DNA from: an uncultured Arenicella sp.
GTDB taxonomy: Bacteria > Pseudomonadota > Gammaproteobacteria > Arenicellales > Arenicellaceae
Length of the DNA: 64,000 nt
Reading direction: 5' to 3'
Assembly (NCBI GenBank): GCA_947499305.1
Contig: CANMNN010000009.1
Span: 60,990 to 124,989, forward strand
This document shows, in pieces, positions 36,008 through 45,353 of the stretch. The translations under genes and the position numbers were made by a program. The notes under the pieces were generated by a model that worked only from the letters and a program-made list of their open reading frames with translations, was not told the origin of the DNA and ran no database searches. The first letter of the stretch is position 1; each line of letters begins with the position of its first letter.

Positions 36008-37498
36008 ATGCATCAACCTTCAAATTCGACGCCGACAGCAACAGGTGATGAGCAACAAACCATGAGTCTAGGCTTGGCTCTTCTGCCGATTATCGTGTTG
36101 ATCGCAGCTCTTGGTTTTAATGTCCTGTTCGTTTACGGTGATGACGCTCTTACTGGCTCAAGCCAAATGATCATTATTTTGGTGGCCGGCTTTGCTGCGG
36201 CCATCGGCTTGCTTCGTGGCGTCACTTGGAAGGAGCAACAAGCCAGCGTGGTCGCGACCATTGGCAACGCAATGCCATCAATTTTAATTTTATTACTGGT
36301 TGGCGCCTTGGCCAGTGTTTGGTTACTTAGTGGCACTGTTCCGGTGCTGGTGTATTACGGTGTAAAGCTTCTTAACCCGACGGTTTTTTTGCTTGCATGC
36401 TGCATTGCTTGTGCGATCACCTCGGTAGTCAGTGGCAGTTCTTGGTCGACAGCGGCGACAATTGGTGTTGCGATGGTTGGTATCGGGCGCGCACTGGGCA
36501 TTCCTGATGGGCTCATTGGCGGCGCGATTATTTCGGGCTCATACTTTGGAGACAAGGTTTCGCCATTGTCTGACACCACTAATCTGGCGGCAGCCGTAAC
36601 TGAAACTCCACTATTCGATCATATAAGGTACTTGTTACTCACCACTGGCCCGTCGATCATTATAAGCTTGATTCTATTCACAGGCATTGGCTTGTGGCTT
36701 GATACATCATCGACCGCTGTTGATGCAGACATAGTGTTACAAGCAATCGACGAGCGTTTTAATGTGACACTTTGGTTGTTGTTACCCCCGGCTATTACGC
36801 TGGCGCTAATCGTTAAAAAAGTTGATGCGATTCCAGCCTTATTTGCTGGAATTCTCGTTGGCGTTATATGCGCTTTGGTGTTTCAGCAAGACTTACTAAC
36901 TGAAATAATGAGTAATGACTCGTTCCCGATGTATCGGTTGGTGATGGGTACATTATTTGGCGGCGTTGACATTGTGACCTCTAATACTCAGCTCAACGAT
37001 CTGTTTAGCTCGAAAGGAATGTATGGAATGATGGGAACTGTTTGGTTGATTTTGGCGGCTATGACTTTTGGAGGAGTAATGGAGGCCACGGGTATGATTG
37101 CGCGAATCATGATCTGGATAAAATCGCTAGCGACTGGATTTTTAAGTTTAGTGGCCTGTACCACAGGTACCTGCATACTTACTAACGTTAGTACCTCTGA
37201 TCAATATATCTCGGTGGCACTGACTGGGCGTATGTACGCCGGCCTCTATAAAGATATGGGCTATTCTTCAGAAAACTTAAGCCGCACCTTAGAAGACACC
37301 GGAACAGTTACCTCGGTCTTAGTGCCTTGGAATACATGTGGTGTTTACCATGCTGGGATTTTGGGGATTGGTACATTAACCTACCTGCCGTTTGCATTTT
37401 TCAACCTGCTCAGCCCTTTTATGACTCTGTTGTTTGCGGCATTCATGATCAAGATCAAGCGCACTGATTCGCAGGCAGAAGCGGTTTCTTCCGCATAG
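36008..37498 (+). CDS. nhaC: NhaC-family sodium/proton antiporter
   Basis: A 496-residue antiporter of the NhaC type with about 11-12 helices. Characteristic parts are SVVSGSSWSTAATIGVAMVGIG near 137-158, broken by the family's conserved Ser/Thr cluster, and GSYFGDKVSPLSDTTNLAAAV near 178. NhaC-type proteins exchange sodium for protons, and some relatives exchange malate/lactate or carry amino acids. AAGGG precedes the ATG. It diverges from the second TonB receptor and converges on the formyltransferase-like gene with only 3 bases between. No terminator is obvious there. Confidence 0.88.
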   Translation: MHQPSNSTPTATGDEQQTMSLGLALLPIIVLIAALGFNVLFVYGDDALTGSSQMIIILVAGFAAAIGLLRGVTWKEQQASVVATIGNAMPSILILLLVGALASVWLLSGTVPVLVYYGVKLLNPTVFLLACCIACAITSVVSGSSWSTAATIGVAMVGIGRALGIPDGLIGGAIISGSYFGDKVSPLSDTTNLAAAVTETPLFDHIRYLLLTTGPSIIISLILFTGIGLWLDTSSTAVDADIVLQAIDERFNVTLWLLLPPAITLALIVKKVDAIPALFAGILVGVICALVFQQDLLTEIMSNDSFPMYRLVMGTLFGGVDIVTSNTQLNDLFSSKGMYGMMGTVWLILAAMTFGGVMEATGMIARIMIWIKSLATGFLSLVACTTGTCILTNVSTSDQYISVALTGRMYAGLYKDMGYSSENLSRTLEDTGTVTSVLVPWNTCGVYHAGILGIGTLTYLPFAFFNLLSPFMTLLFAAFMIKIKRTDSQAEAVSSA

Positions 37499-37501
37499 GT
37501 T

Positions 37502-38239
37502 TCAGATGCTCAAGAACTGGCTGATGCTATCAGTGGGCTTGTAGAGTTCGAAATCTACGGATGCTAAGTCGCTTTCACTGGGGTAGCTATAGTAGTGTGA
37601 ATCGCCAACCTGCGGGTGGCTATTCAAGGTGCCGCCTTCTGCTAACAGATTTATCGCGCTAAGAACGTTAGCGCAGCCTGAGTGATAAATATTCAGCACG
37701 TTCCAAAGGTAAGAGCGCGCATAGTCGGTGCGATTAGTTGATTGCGCAATGATTGAGCCGGTGTCTATTTTCGAATCCTCGATAAAGTGTAGGCATGTAC
37801 CGAGTTCCGGCTCTCTATTTTGCATTGCTCTGAAACTCGCCATAACCCCTTGATAGGCTGGTAATTGGCCAGAATGAAGGTTGATCACACCGTGTTGAGG
37901 CAGTGCTATGACATTGTCACGCAATATCGTCATATGGCGAATGCTAACGATCAAATCTGGTTTGCCTAACGCCAGTTTCGAAAAATCACCCGTGTTTATT
38001 TTATTGGCTTTTTGGCAACACGAGTTATCGAAGCTGATGGGCAACCCGGCCTTGTCGATTAAATAACGATCAAATGATGCAAGTTCTGCAAGCCTCGATA
38101 TTTCCTCCGCATCATTATCAACTTTGGAATTTTTATCAGTGTAGAAAACCGATAGTTGGTGCGCGCTCAGCGCAGGCAAAAGATAGTTTAGCGCCAATAG
38201 GGCTGGGGCGTCATAGTTAACTAGAAGGCTAATTTTCAT
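37502..38239 (-). CDS. Formyltransferase-fold protein (methionyl-tRNA formyltransferase-like)
   Basis: A 245-residue protein with the folate-dependent formyltransferase N-terminal fold. The recognised motifs are KPDLIVSIRHMTI, NLHSGQLPAYQGVMASFRAM and HFIEDSKIDTGSIIAQ, carrying the Asn, His and Asp that form the active site in PurN and Fmt. The N-terminal half (residues 1-90) is divergent, and the C-terminal Fmt tRNA-binding domain is missing. It is neither Fmt nor PurN by context; such stand-alone proteins often formylate sugar amines or other amines. It lies 28 bases downstream of the DUF1456 gene on the same strand. Its substrate is unknown. Confidence 0.72.
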   Translation of the reverse strand: MKISLLVNYDAPALLALNYLLPALSAHQLSVFYTDKNSKVDNDAEEISRLAELASFDRYLIDKAGLPISFDNSCCQKANKINTGDFSKLALGKPDLIVSIRHMTILRDNVIALPQHGVINLHSGQLPAYQGVMASFRAMQNREPELGTCLHFIEDSKIDTGSIIAQSTNRTDYARSYLWNVLNIYHSGCANVLSAINLLAEGGTLNSHPQVGDSHYYSYPSESDLASVDFELYKPTDSISQFLSI

Positions 38240-38267
38240 TATTTAGTACTATCACTCTGCTAAAGCT

Positions 38268-38756
38268 TCAGTCAGCAGTAGGTCTAAGTTGGGCTGTTAA
38301 CCCTTTAATGAAGTTGCGCAATACTTGCCCCCCACATGCTCGATAGTGTTTGTGCCCAGGGTTGCGAAATAAGGCGCCAAGCTCGCTTTTTGATAATACC
38401 GTGCCGCCTTGCTCGAGCGTGGCTAACATTTCTTGTTCGCGAAAAGACATCGCAATACGTAATTTTTTCAATATGTCGTTTTTACTCATACGAAAGTCGA
38501 CTGGTTTCGTCGCGGGTGCTGGCGCAGGGTCTTTCAAACCACGCTTTGAGACTATAAGCCCGTCTAAAAACGCTGCTAGTTCGGCATCGCTACAAGCCAC
38601 GAAGTCGTCGTCGTCATCTTTTGCTAATCGCTGTAAAAAACTTGCTTGTGTCATTTCAAGCTGTGAACTGGGGTCAAGCTGAAAGAGCGCGACGGCATCT
38701 TTATTTGAAAAGTCAAAGGCGTAGCGAATGCGGCGGAGTATGTCGTTATTATTCAT
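38268..38756 (-). CDS. DUF1456 family protein, YehS-like
   Basis: A 162-residue protein with two DUF1456 repeats: NNDILRRIRYAFDFSN at residues 2-17 and KNDILKKLRIAMSFRE at about 95-110. Each repeat is a small helical domain. YehS homologues are widespread in gammaproteobacteria, and their function is unknown. A linker rich in Pro/Ala (DPAPAPATKP) joins the halves. The gene is read leftwards between metW and the formyltransferase-like gene. Confidence 0.87.
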   Translation of the reverse strand: MNNNDILRRIRYAFDFSNKDAVALFQLDPSSQLEMTQASFLQRLAKDDDDDFVACSDAELAAFLDGLIVSKRGLKDPAPAPATKPVDFRMSKNDILKKLRIAMSFREQEMLATLEQGGTVLSKSELGALFRNPGHKHYRACGGQVLRNFIKGLTAQLRPTAD

Positions 38757-38819
38757 AGTAGCTCAGTGCGCGTATGCGCGTTTTTTTGGCAATATTGCCT
38801 TGTTCTTTCTAAGTCTCAG

Positions 38820-39446
38820 TTATCCAGCTTTGCTAAAGCGGCACAGAGCGATTTCGCCAAACAGGTTTGGCATGGTTTTAAGGCCAAGTGTTTGTTTTCC
38901 ATCTGTACGAACGGCGATTGAAGATTCAATCTTAAAGCCTAGTTGTTCGCACAAAATATGAAAGTCATTGAGAGTGCACAAGTGAATATTGGGTGTGTTA
39001 TACCACTTGTAAGGCAGCTCATCACTGACCGGCATGTGCCCGCCAACAGCGATTTGCCAGCGGTTGCGCCAATGCGCAAAATTAGGGAAGGTGACAATGC
39101 CTTGTCGTCCAACCCTCATCATCTCTTCGAGCAGTTTTCTAGGACGCCGCATCGACTGCAGTGTGAGAGATAAAATCACGGTATCGAATGAGTCCGAATC
39201 GAAATGTCCCAATCCCTGATCCAAATTAAACTGAATAACATTGATACCGTTATCGATGCATTGGTCCATCATTGAAGGATTCAGCTCGACTCCATAGCCA
39301 CTTACCTGTTTGGTTTGTTGTAAGTGTTTGAGTAATGATCCGTTACCACAACCTAAATCGATAACTCGACTTTTTGGTTCTACCCAGTCAGTAATAATTT
39401 GATGATCATATCGCGATAAGCTCGATTGATTGAGTAACTTAGACAT
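38820..39446 (-). CDS. metW: Methionine biosynthesis protein MetW
   Basis: A 208-residue methyltransferase-fold protein. SAM-site motif I is [15 protein letters not shown] near residue 27, and [13 protein letters not shown] near 125 is diagnostic for MetW. MetW works with MetX in the first step of methionine biosynthesis in proteobacteria that use MetX, and is needed for full acyltransferase activity. The frame opens further upstream at 39482, but the ATG at 39446 overlaps the metX stop codon by 8 bases (ATGTCTAAG reading through GTC-TAA), a classical coupled start. Confidence 0.92.
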   Translation of the reverse strand: MSKLLNQSSLSRYDHQIITDWVEPKSRVIDLGCGNGSLLKHLQQTKQVSGYGVELNPSMMDQCIDNGINVIQFNLDQGLGHFDSDSFDTVILSLTLQSMRRPRKLLEEMMRVGRQGIVTFPNFAHWRNRWQIAVGGHMPVSDELPYKWYNTPNIHLCTLNDFHILCEQLGFKIESSIAVRTDGKQTLGLKTMPNLFGEIALCRFSKAG

Positions 39447-40632
39447 CGTGATCAACCTTTGCTTCATCGGTCTCGCGCGCAATGCGATTCAAATACGAGC
39501 GCATTACTCGAGTGTAGTCATCAATTTCTAATAAGAAAGAATCGTGGCCTTGAGGACATTCAACCTCGGCATAACTGACATTGAGCTTATTGCTCTGTAA
39601 AGCGCGCACTATTTCACGCGACCGCTCAGGTGAAAAGCGCCAATCGCTACTAAAAGATATCACCAAAAAATCGGCGATTGCAGGCGCCAAAGCTTGGGTT
39701 AAGTCGTCGTTGGTTTCGGCTGCGGGATCAAAGTAGTCGAGCGCTTTGGTCATAAGCAGATATGTATTGGCGTCGAACTTATTAATAAATTGATCGCCTT
39801 GGTAACGTAGGTAACTTTCGACTTCAAACTCTGGCGTAAACTCGTAGTCGAATTTCGATTTTTTCCGCAGACTACGGCCAAATTTTTGGCCCATCATATC
39901 TTCGGATAAATAGGTGATGTGGCCAATCATGCGTGCTACACGCATGCCGCGGGCAGGTGAAGTTTGATGTTGATAAAAATTGCCATTATGAAACTCTGCA
40001 TCGGTGCGTATCGCTTGTCTCGCGACATCGTTAAAGCCGATATTTTGAGCATTTAGCTTTGACGCACTGGCGATTACTAAGCAATGACGCAGCCGTTCCG
40101 GATAGGTGATACTCCATTGCATGGCTTGCATTCCACCTAGGCTGCCGCCGATCACGGCAGCCCATTGCTTAATGCCTAAGTGGTCACTGAGTTTAGCTTG
40201 CGTATAAACCCAGTCTTTTACCGTAACGATTGGGAAATCCGTGCCGTAAGGCTCGCCTGTTTCAGGGTTCGTCGAGCTTGGCCCAGTGCTGCCATTGCAG
40301 CCGCCGATATTATTACTGCAAACGACAAAGAATTTGTTGGTGTCAATCGGCTTGCCCGGACCAATAAGTAAATGCCACCAACCATTGGTTTTACCCGAGT
40401 CATCATAGCGTCCAGCGACATGATGATTGCCGCTTAAGGCGTGACAAATCAGAAGCGCATTGCTTGCGTCGTTATTGAGAGAGCCATATGTTTCATAGGT
40501 AAGGCTATAGCCATTGAGCGTGCCTTTACTCTCAAGTTCTAAGAGTTCATTAAAGTGAACTTGCCGTGGCTCAACTAATGGGTTGCTGTCTATGTCTATC
40601 GCACTGGTGGTCATTTCTGGCCCATTAGACAT
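39439..40632 (-). CDS. metX: Homoserine O-acyltransferase MetX
   Basis: A 397-residue alpha/beta-hydrolase-fold acyltransferase. The nucleophile is the Ser of [14 protein letters not shown] near residue 150; [12 protein letters not shown] near 65 and the C-terminal GHDSFLLE with the catalytic His are also present. It transfers an acyl group from acetyl-CoA or succinyl-CoA to homoserine. Proteins of this type paired with MetW are often succinyl-specific, but the acyl donor cannot be read with certainty. It overlaps both neighbours by 8 bases (yggT upstream, metW downstream), showing a tightly coupled operon. Confidence 0.93.
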   Translation of the reverse strand: MSNGPEMTTSAIDIDSNPLVEPRQVHFNELLELESKGTLNGYSLTYETYGSLNNDASNALLICHALSGNHHVAGRYDDSGKTNGWWHLLIGPGKPIDTNKFFVVCSNNIGGCNGSTGPSSTNPETGEPYGTDFPIVTVKDWVYTQAKLSDHLGIKQWAAVIGGSLGGMQAMQWSITYPERLRHCLVIASASKLNAQNIGFNDVARQAIRTDAEFHNGNFYQHQTSPARGMRVARMIGHITYLSEDMMGQKFGRSLRKKSKFDYEFTPEFEVESYLRYQGDQFINKFDANTYLLMTKALDYFDPAAETNDDLTQALAPAIADFLVISFSSDWRFSPERSREIVRALQSNKLNVSYAEVECPQGHDSFLLEIDDYTRVMRSYLNRIARETDEAKVDHDV

Positions 40633-41194
40633 TCAGGCCATAAATCGGCCCAACTAGGAGTATTCGTAGAACGCCGAGAAATAGAAAAACCAACATGGGT
40701 GAAAAGTCGATCCCACCCATAGGCGGCAGTAGTCGACGAGCTGGAGCCATGATGGGTTCGCTAATTGAATGGGCGATACCGAGTATAGGATGATAACTAC
40801 CAGGATTTACCCAGCTGGCGATGATGCCTATAATTATCGCGCCCATGAATATATAGATGCTAGAGTCGATCACAATGGCGACGGCGAGTGTCAGTACCTT
40901 TAAGATAGAGGCGTTTCCAAAACCGCCGCCGAAGATCAGTTGCAGTACTATTAATTTGATGATCGCTACCGCAATTGCAACAATGACCGTGGCCGAATCT
41001 ACTTTGCCAATAGCAGGAATAATTCGGCGTATTGGAACTACCAAAGGGTTGGTTGCGGTAATAATAAATTGGCCGAATTGGTTACGAAAGTCAGCGCGTG
41101 CCCATTGCATCCAAAAGCGGATTAAAACAATATAAAGCGCTAAGTTGAATAGTGTCTCAACGATAAAAGAGGCGGCGTTTTGTAGATAGGGCAT
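40625..41194 (-). CDS. yggT: YggT family membrane protein
   Basis: A 189-residue inner-membrane protein made of two YggT repeats, each with two membrane helices and an amphipathic stretch. [15 protein letters not shown] and [22 protein letters not shown] are the paired signatures. YggT proteins are linked to osmotic tolerance and to cytoplasmic membrane organisation, without a defined activity. The gene lies 2 bases after proC and overlaps metX by 8 bases, the usual gammaproteobacterial order. Confidence 0.92.
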   Translation of the reverse strand: MPYLQNAASFIVETLFNLALYIVLIRFWMQWARADFRNQFGQFIITATNPLVVPIRRIIPAIGKVDSATVIVAIAVAIIKLIVLQLIFGGGFGNASILKVLTLAVAIVIDSSIYIFMGAIIIGIIASWVNPGSYHPILGIAHSISEPIMAPARRLLPPMGGIDFSPMLVFLFLGVLRILLVGPIYGLNV

Positions 41195-41196
41195 GT

Positions 41197-42042
41197 TTAT
41201 CCAAGCTCCTTGGCAAGTTCATGTGAACGTGTGCGGGCGGCCTCAAAAGCTTCGTTAACGAGCGCTTTTAAACCGTTAGTATTAAACGACTCCAAGGCTT
41301 TCTCGGTGGTGCCTCTGGGAGATGTCACATTGTCAATTAGTGTTTGTAATTCGAGATCACTGCTGGATACCAATTGAGCTGCACCGGCTGCGGTTTGCAC
41401 CGCGAGTGCTTTCGCCGTTTCAGGTTTGAGCCCAGCAGCTTCTGCTGATTCGATTAATCCTTGTAAAAACAGCATAAAATAGGCGGGGCCACTTCCAGAT
41501 AGGGCTGTAACGCTATCGATATCTTGTTCAGACTCAACCCAAGCACTAATGCCAACCGCATCAAAGAGCGATTCAGCTGCATTTTTTTGATCGTTGTTCA
41601 CGCGTTGATTAGCGTATAAGCCGCAGGCACCCATGCCGATTAGTGCTGGAGTGTTAGGCATTACTCTAATAATGGCTAACTCGACGCCGAGCCACTTTTC
41701 AATTGACCTAGCGCTAATGCCGGCAACAACTGAAACGAGCAAAGGTTTTTTTGCCGCAATGCTGATCGCTAGTGGTTCTAAAACCTGTTGTAAGACTTGT
41801 GGTTTAACTGCGATAACAACGATGTCGACATTTTCGATCAACTCGATGTTGTTTCGCGCAGCATTGATACCAAACTGCACAACTAGGGCATTTGCCTTTT
41901 CTGTACTAGGCTCGAAAACCCAAATATTTTCTGCTGCGGTTTGAGGCTCGGCAACTAGCCCGCCGATTAAGCTGCTAGCCATATTGCCGCCGCCAATAAA
42001 ACCAATTTTATATGTCACGTCTGTCTGCGCCTCAGTTAACAA
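41197..42042 (-). CDS. proC: Pyrroline-5-carboxylate reductase
   Basis: A protein of up to 281 residues with the N-terminal Rossmann motif KIGFIGGGNMASSLIGGL, the VIAVKPQVLQQVLEPL segment and the C-terminal ALSGSGPAYFMLFLQGLIESAEAAG signature (positions near 175-200). It reduces pyrroline-5-carboxylate to proline with NAD(P)H. The longest frame starts at a TTG at 42042 with no ribosome site; the GTG at 42018, preceded by GAGG, is a plausible alternative that would give 273 residues, the typical family length. It lies between yggS and yggT. Confidence 0.93.
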   Translation of the reverse strand: MLTEAQTDVTYKIGFIGGGNMASSLIGGLVAEPQTAAENIWVFEPSTEKANALVVQFGINAARNNIELIENVDIVVIAVKPQVLQQVLEPLAISIAAKKPLLVSVVAGISARSIEKWLGVELAIIRVMPNTPALIGMGACGLYANQRVNNDQKNAAESLFDAVGISAWVESEQDIDSVTALSGSGPAYFMLFLQGLIESAEAAGLKPETAKALAVQTAAGAAQLVSSSDLELQTLIDNVTSPRGTTEKALESFNTNGLKALVNEAFEAARTRSHELAKELG

Positions 42043-42178
42043 ATGAGCTAAACAAGAATAGGATTATTTAGTTGATTAAATTGTACCGTTTAAGTCCTGT
42101 TTTCGCTAAGTAAATAAAGGCATATTCGCTAATTTTCATTGGTTGGCGCCGCCTTCATTTTTGAGACTGTGTTCCGTG

Positions 42179-42904
42179 TCAGCTACGCGCACCAAATAAG
42201 TCCGTGCCTATGCGAACCATTGTGCTGCCTTCTGCGATAGCGGCCTCGAGGTCGCCGGACATACCCATTGATAGGTGGTCTAAGTGAATACCTTGGGCTT
42301 GGTTGATCTGTTCCAACAGTTTAGCGGCACTAGCAAAGACTTTACGCTGTTCATCTTCGTTTTCACGAGCTTGCGGAATCATCATAAAACCTCTGAGTGC
42401 TACGTTCTCTAGTTCTGATATTCGTCTGCAAAGCTCAGGAGCATCGCCTAAGGCAATGCCACCCTTTGTTCTTTCGTTGTCTGGGTTTAACTGGACAAGT
42501 AAATTGATTGGCGGTTTATATTCATGCTCATCATCTAGGTTTGCATTGAATTCAGCGACATGCTGAGAGAGCCTTTTGGCGATCTTGAGTCTATCTACGC
42601 CGTGCACCCAATTAAAGTGTTTGGCGATGGCTTTTGTTTTATTTGATTGGATTTGGCCTATAAAATGCCAGTCAACCTCTAAGCTCGGGCTCTGACATTG
42701 TTTGTCAATAGCCTCTTGTAGATAGTTTTCGCCAAGGTCAGTTAGGCCTTGCTCTACAAAGCGAGTTATCAGTTCAATGCTTTGCTTTTTACTCGCGCCT
42801 ATCAGTTTCACCGCATCACACGCACGACCGCTACGTTCACTGGCGTGTTTGATTCGGCGCATAACTGCTGTCAATTTTTGACTGGCGTAATCGCTATTAC
42901 TCAT
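42179..42904 (-). CDS. yggS: YggS family pyridoxal-phosphate-binding protein
   Basis: A 241-residue PLP-binding protein of the YggS/PLPBP family, a single TIM-barrel like the N-terminal domain of alanine racemase. The PLP lysine is in KLIGASKKQS near residue 35, and LSMGMSGDLEAAIAEGSTMVRIG near 215 binds the phosphate. It maintains PLP homeostasis. It heads the yggS-proC-yggT-metX-metW series and is divergent from pilT, an arrangement also found in Pseudomonas. Confidence 0.93.
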   Translation of the reverse strand: MSNSDYASQKLTAVMRRIKHASERSGRACDAVKLIGASKKQSIELITRFVEQGLTDLGENYLQEAIDKQCQSPSLEVDWHFIGQIQSNKTKAIAKHFNWVHGVDRLKIAKRLSQHVAEFNANLDDEHEYKPPINLLVQLNPDNERTKGGIALGDAPELCRRISELENVALRGFMMIPQARENEDEQRKVFASAAKLLEQINQAQGIHLDHLSMGMSGDLEAAIAEGSTMVRIGTDLFGARS

Positions 42905-43026
42905 TGTTTAATTTGTGGTTATACTTGAACGAAGACTTTGCGGTGTTCGATATTTAATATTGCTCGAAAACGCTTAGGCCCAACAAACGTTCATTATACT
43001 AATAAATACACAGCACCGGAGTAGGT

Positions 43027-44064
43027 ATGGATATAGCCGAGTTACTCGCTTTTAGCCAAAAAAATAAAGCATCAGATTTACATGTTTCAGCTGGTATGCC
43101 GCCGCTGATTCGAGTTGACGGCGACATGAAGCGAATTAATTTACCGACGCTTGATGACGAAACCGTACTCAAAATGATCTTCGATATTATGAACGATCAG
43201 CAGCGCAAATCCTACGAAGAAGATATGGAGGTGGATTTTTCATTTGAAATTCCAAATGTGGCTCGCTTTCGTGTAAACGCTTTTAATCAAGATCGCGGGC
43301 CTGCTGCGGTGTTTCGAACAATTCCGTCAGTTGTGTTGAGCTTGGATGACTTAAATGCTCCTCAAATCTTTCGCGAAATAGTTATGAAGCCGCGTGGTTT
43401 AGTTTTGGTGACAGGGCCGACTGGTTCAGGTAAATCGACCACTTTGGCTGCTATGGTTGACTACGTAAACGACAAGCAACGATCGCATATTCTAACGGTC
43501 GAAGACCCAATCGAATTTGTGCATCAAAGTAAAAAATGCTTAATTAATCAGCGAGAGCTGCATAAGAATACGCACAGTTTTGACAACGCATTGAAATCGG
43601 CATTGCGTGAAGACCCTGATGTCATTTTGGTTGGTGAGCTTCGAGATTTAGAAACAATTCGTTTGGCCATGACCGCCGCAGAGACAGGCCATTTAGTATT
43701 AGCAACTCTGCATACAAGTTCGGCGCCAAAAACCATCGACCGTATTGTTGACGTATTTCCAGCCGAAGAAAAATCAATGGTTCGCTCCATGCTCTCGGAG
43801 TCGATTCAGGCTGTTATTGCCCAGACCCTTATTAAAAAAATTGGCGGCGGGCGAGTTGCTGCACACGAAATTATGGTGGGTACACCGGCTATCAGAAACT
43901 TGATCCGTGAAGATAAAATTGCACAGATGTACTCGATGATTCAAACTGGTCAGTCTGAAGGTATGCAAACACTTGATCAATGTTTAGAAGGCTTGGTACG
44001 AGATCGATTAATTACGCCTGGCGATGCTCGGTCGCGCGCGGTTGATAAGAGTAAATTCTTGTAA
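43027..44064 (+). CDS. pilT: Type IV pilus retraction ATPase PilT
   Basis: A 345-residue hexameric ATPase. Walker A is GPTGSGKSTT near residue 136, the Asp box is ILTVEDPIEFVH, Walker B lies in DPDVILVGELRDLETIRLAMTAAETGH, and the C-terminal AIRNLIREDKIAQMYSMIQTG contains the AIRNLIRE motif needed for retraction. It powers disassembly of type IV pili at the inner membrane, for twitching motility and DNA uptake. It is preceded by a GGAG ribosome site and followed after 61 bases by pilU. The rest of the pilus genes are outside the window. Confidence 0.96.
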   Translation: MDIAELLAFSQKNKASDLHVSAGMPPLIRVDGDMKRINLPTLDDETVLKMIFDIMNDQQRKSYEEDMEVDFSFEIPNVARFRVNAFNQDRGPAAVFRTIPSVVLSLDDLNAPQIFREIVMKPRGLVLVTGPTGSGKSTTLAAMVDYVNDKQRSHILTVEDPIEFVHQSKKCLINQRELHKNTHSFDNALKSALREDPDVILVGELRDLETIRLAMTAAETGHLVLATLHTSSAPKTIDRIVDVFPAEEKSMVRSMLSESIQAVIAQTLIKKIGGGRVAAHEIMVGTPAIRNLIREDKIAQMYSMIQTGQSEGMQTLDQCLEGLVRDRLITPGDARSRAVDKSKFL

Positions 44065-44125
44065 TCACCAGTGTTGATATTGACCGAATTTAAACTAGCT
44101 CACCCCTACTTTTAGGAGCACACTC

Positions 44126-45256
44126 ATGTACAAAATGGCCGACTTGCTGCGCGCAATGATGGTAAAAAATGCCTCGGATATGTTCATTACTGCGAACGCA
44201 ACACCGAGCTTTAAAGTTGACGGCAAGATCTTCCCGATTGCTGGTAACCCATTGGATCGCAAAGACTCTCAGGAGCTATGCTATAGCATCATGAACGAGG
44301 AACAGCGCCGTATTTTTGAGAGTGAAAAAGAGTGTAATTTCGCGATTCACCCAAAACAAATCGGCCGCTTTAGGGTCAATGTGTTTATTCAGCAAGACAG
44401 TGTCGGCATGGTGTTAAGGGCTATTAAGACCAGCATACCGACCACCGATGAGCTGAAAATTCCTGACGTCTTGAAGAAGATGATCATGAAGAAGCGTGGA
44501 TTGATGATTTTTGTTGGCGGCACAGGTACCGGCAAAAGTACATCGATGGCGGCATTGGTTGACTATCGAAACCGCAATGCTCAAGACCACATTATTACTG
44601 TTGAGGATCCGATCGAATATTTGCATACGCATAAAAAGTCGATTGTGACTCAACGTGAAGTTGGCGTAGACACAAACTCTTTTGATATCGCGCTGATTAA
44701 CGCCATGCGTCAAGCGCCTGACGTTATTCAAATTGGAGAGATCCGAACTCGTGAAACGATGGATGCAGCGATTGTGTTTTCCGAGACAGGGCACTTGTGT
44801 ATTGCTACTTTGCATGCGAACAACGCCTATCAGGCGCTGGATCGAATTTTTAACTTCTTCCCGGCTGATCGACGCGATCAATTATCAATGGATTTGTCGA
44901 TGAACCTTTATGGCTTGGTATCTCAGCGTTTGCTGCCGATCAAAGATCGTGAAGGGCGTGTGCCAGCGGTAGAGATTATGATTAATAGCCCGATGATCGC
45001 AGACATGATCAAGGATCATCGTATCGATGAAATTCGTGAGGCGATGGAGAAGTCGGTCGAGTGGGGTATGCAAACCTTTGATCAGGCTCTATTTGATTTG
45101 CATGAGCGCGACCTTATTACCTACGAAGACGCGATCAAAAATGCTGAGTCTGAAAATGACTTACGCTTAGCGATTAAATTACGTGGTAAAGATGCAGCCA
45201 ACACCGAGTTCGGTGAGACGCTCGCTGATGTGGGTTTTGAAGACGACGACTATTAG
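44126..45256 (+). CDS. pilU: Type IV pilus retraction ATPase PilU
   Basis: A 376-residue PilT paralogue. Walker A is GGTGTGKSTS near residue 132, and Walker B lies in APDVIQIGEIRTRETMDAAIVFSETGH. An acidic C-terminal tail (GETLADVGFEDDDY) extends beyond PilT, as in other PilU proteins. PilU assists PilT in forceful retraction and needs PilT for activity. AGGAG precedes the ATG. Between pilU and the convergent pyrB a CGTTATCT/AGATAACG stem (45323-45350) may act as a weak terminator. Confidence 0.95.
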   Translation: MYKMADLLRAMMVKNASDMFITANATPSFKVDGKIFPIAGNPLDRKDSQELCYSIMNEEQRRIFESEKECNFAIHPKQIGRFRVNVFIQQDSVGMVLRAIKTSIPTTDELKIPDVLKKMIMKKRGLMIFVGGTGTGKSTSMAALVDYRNRNAQDHIITVEDPIEYLHTHKKSIVTQREVGVDTNSFDIALINAMRQAPDVIQIGEIRTRETMDAAIVFSETGHLCIATLHANNAYQALDRIFNFFPADRRDQLSMDLSMNLYGLVSQRLLPIKDREGRVPAVEIMINSPMIADMIKDHRIDEIREAMEKSVEWGMQTFDQALFDLHERDLITYEDAIKNAESENDLRLAIKLRGKDAANTEFGETLADVGFEDDDY

Positions 45257-45353
45257 AGGGAGTATTTCTACTTGAGTCCTAGCCTTATAGGCTGCTTAAT
45301 GCCGGCGACTAGATTAAAAGCTCGTTATCTGGGGTGCGTTTTAGATAACGAAC

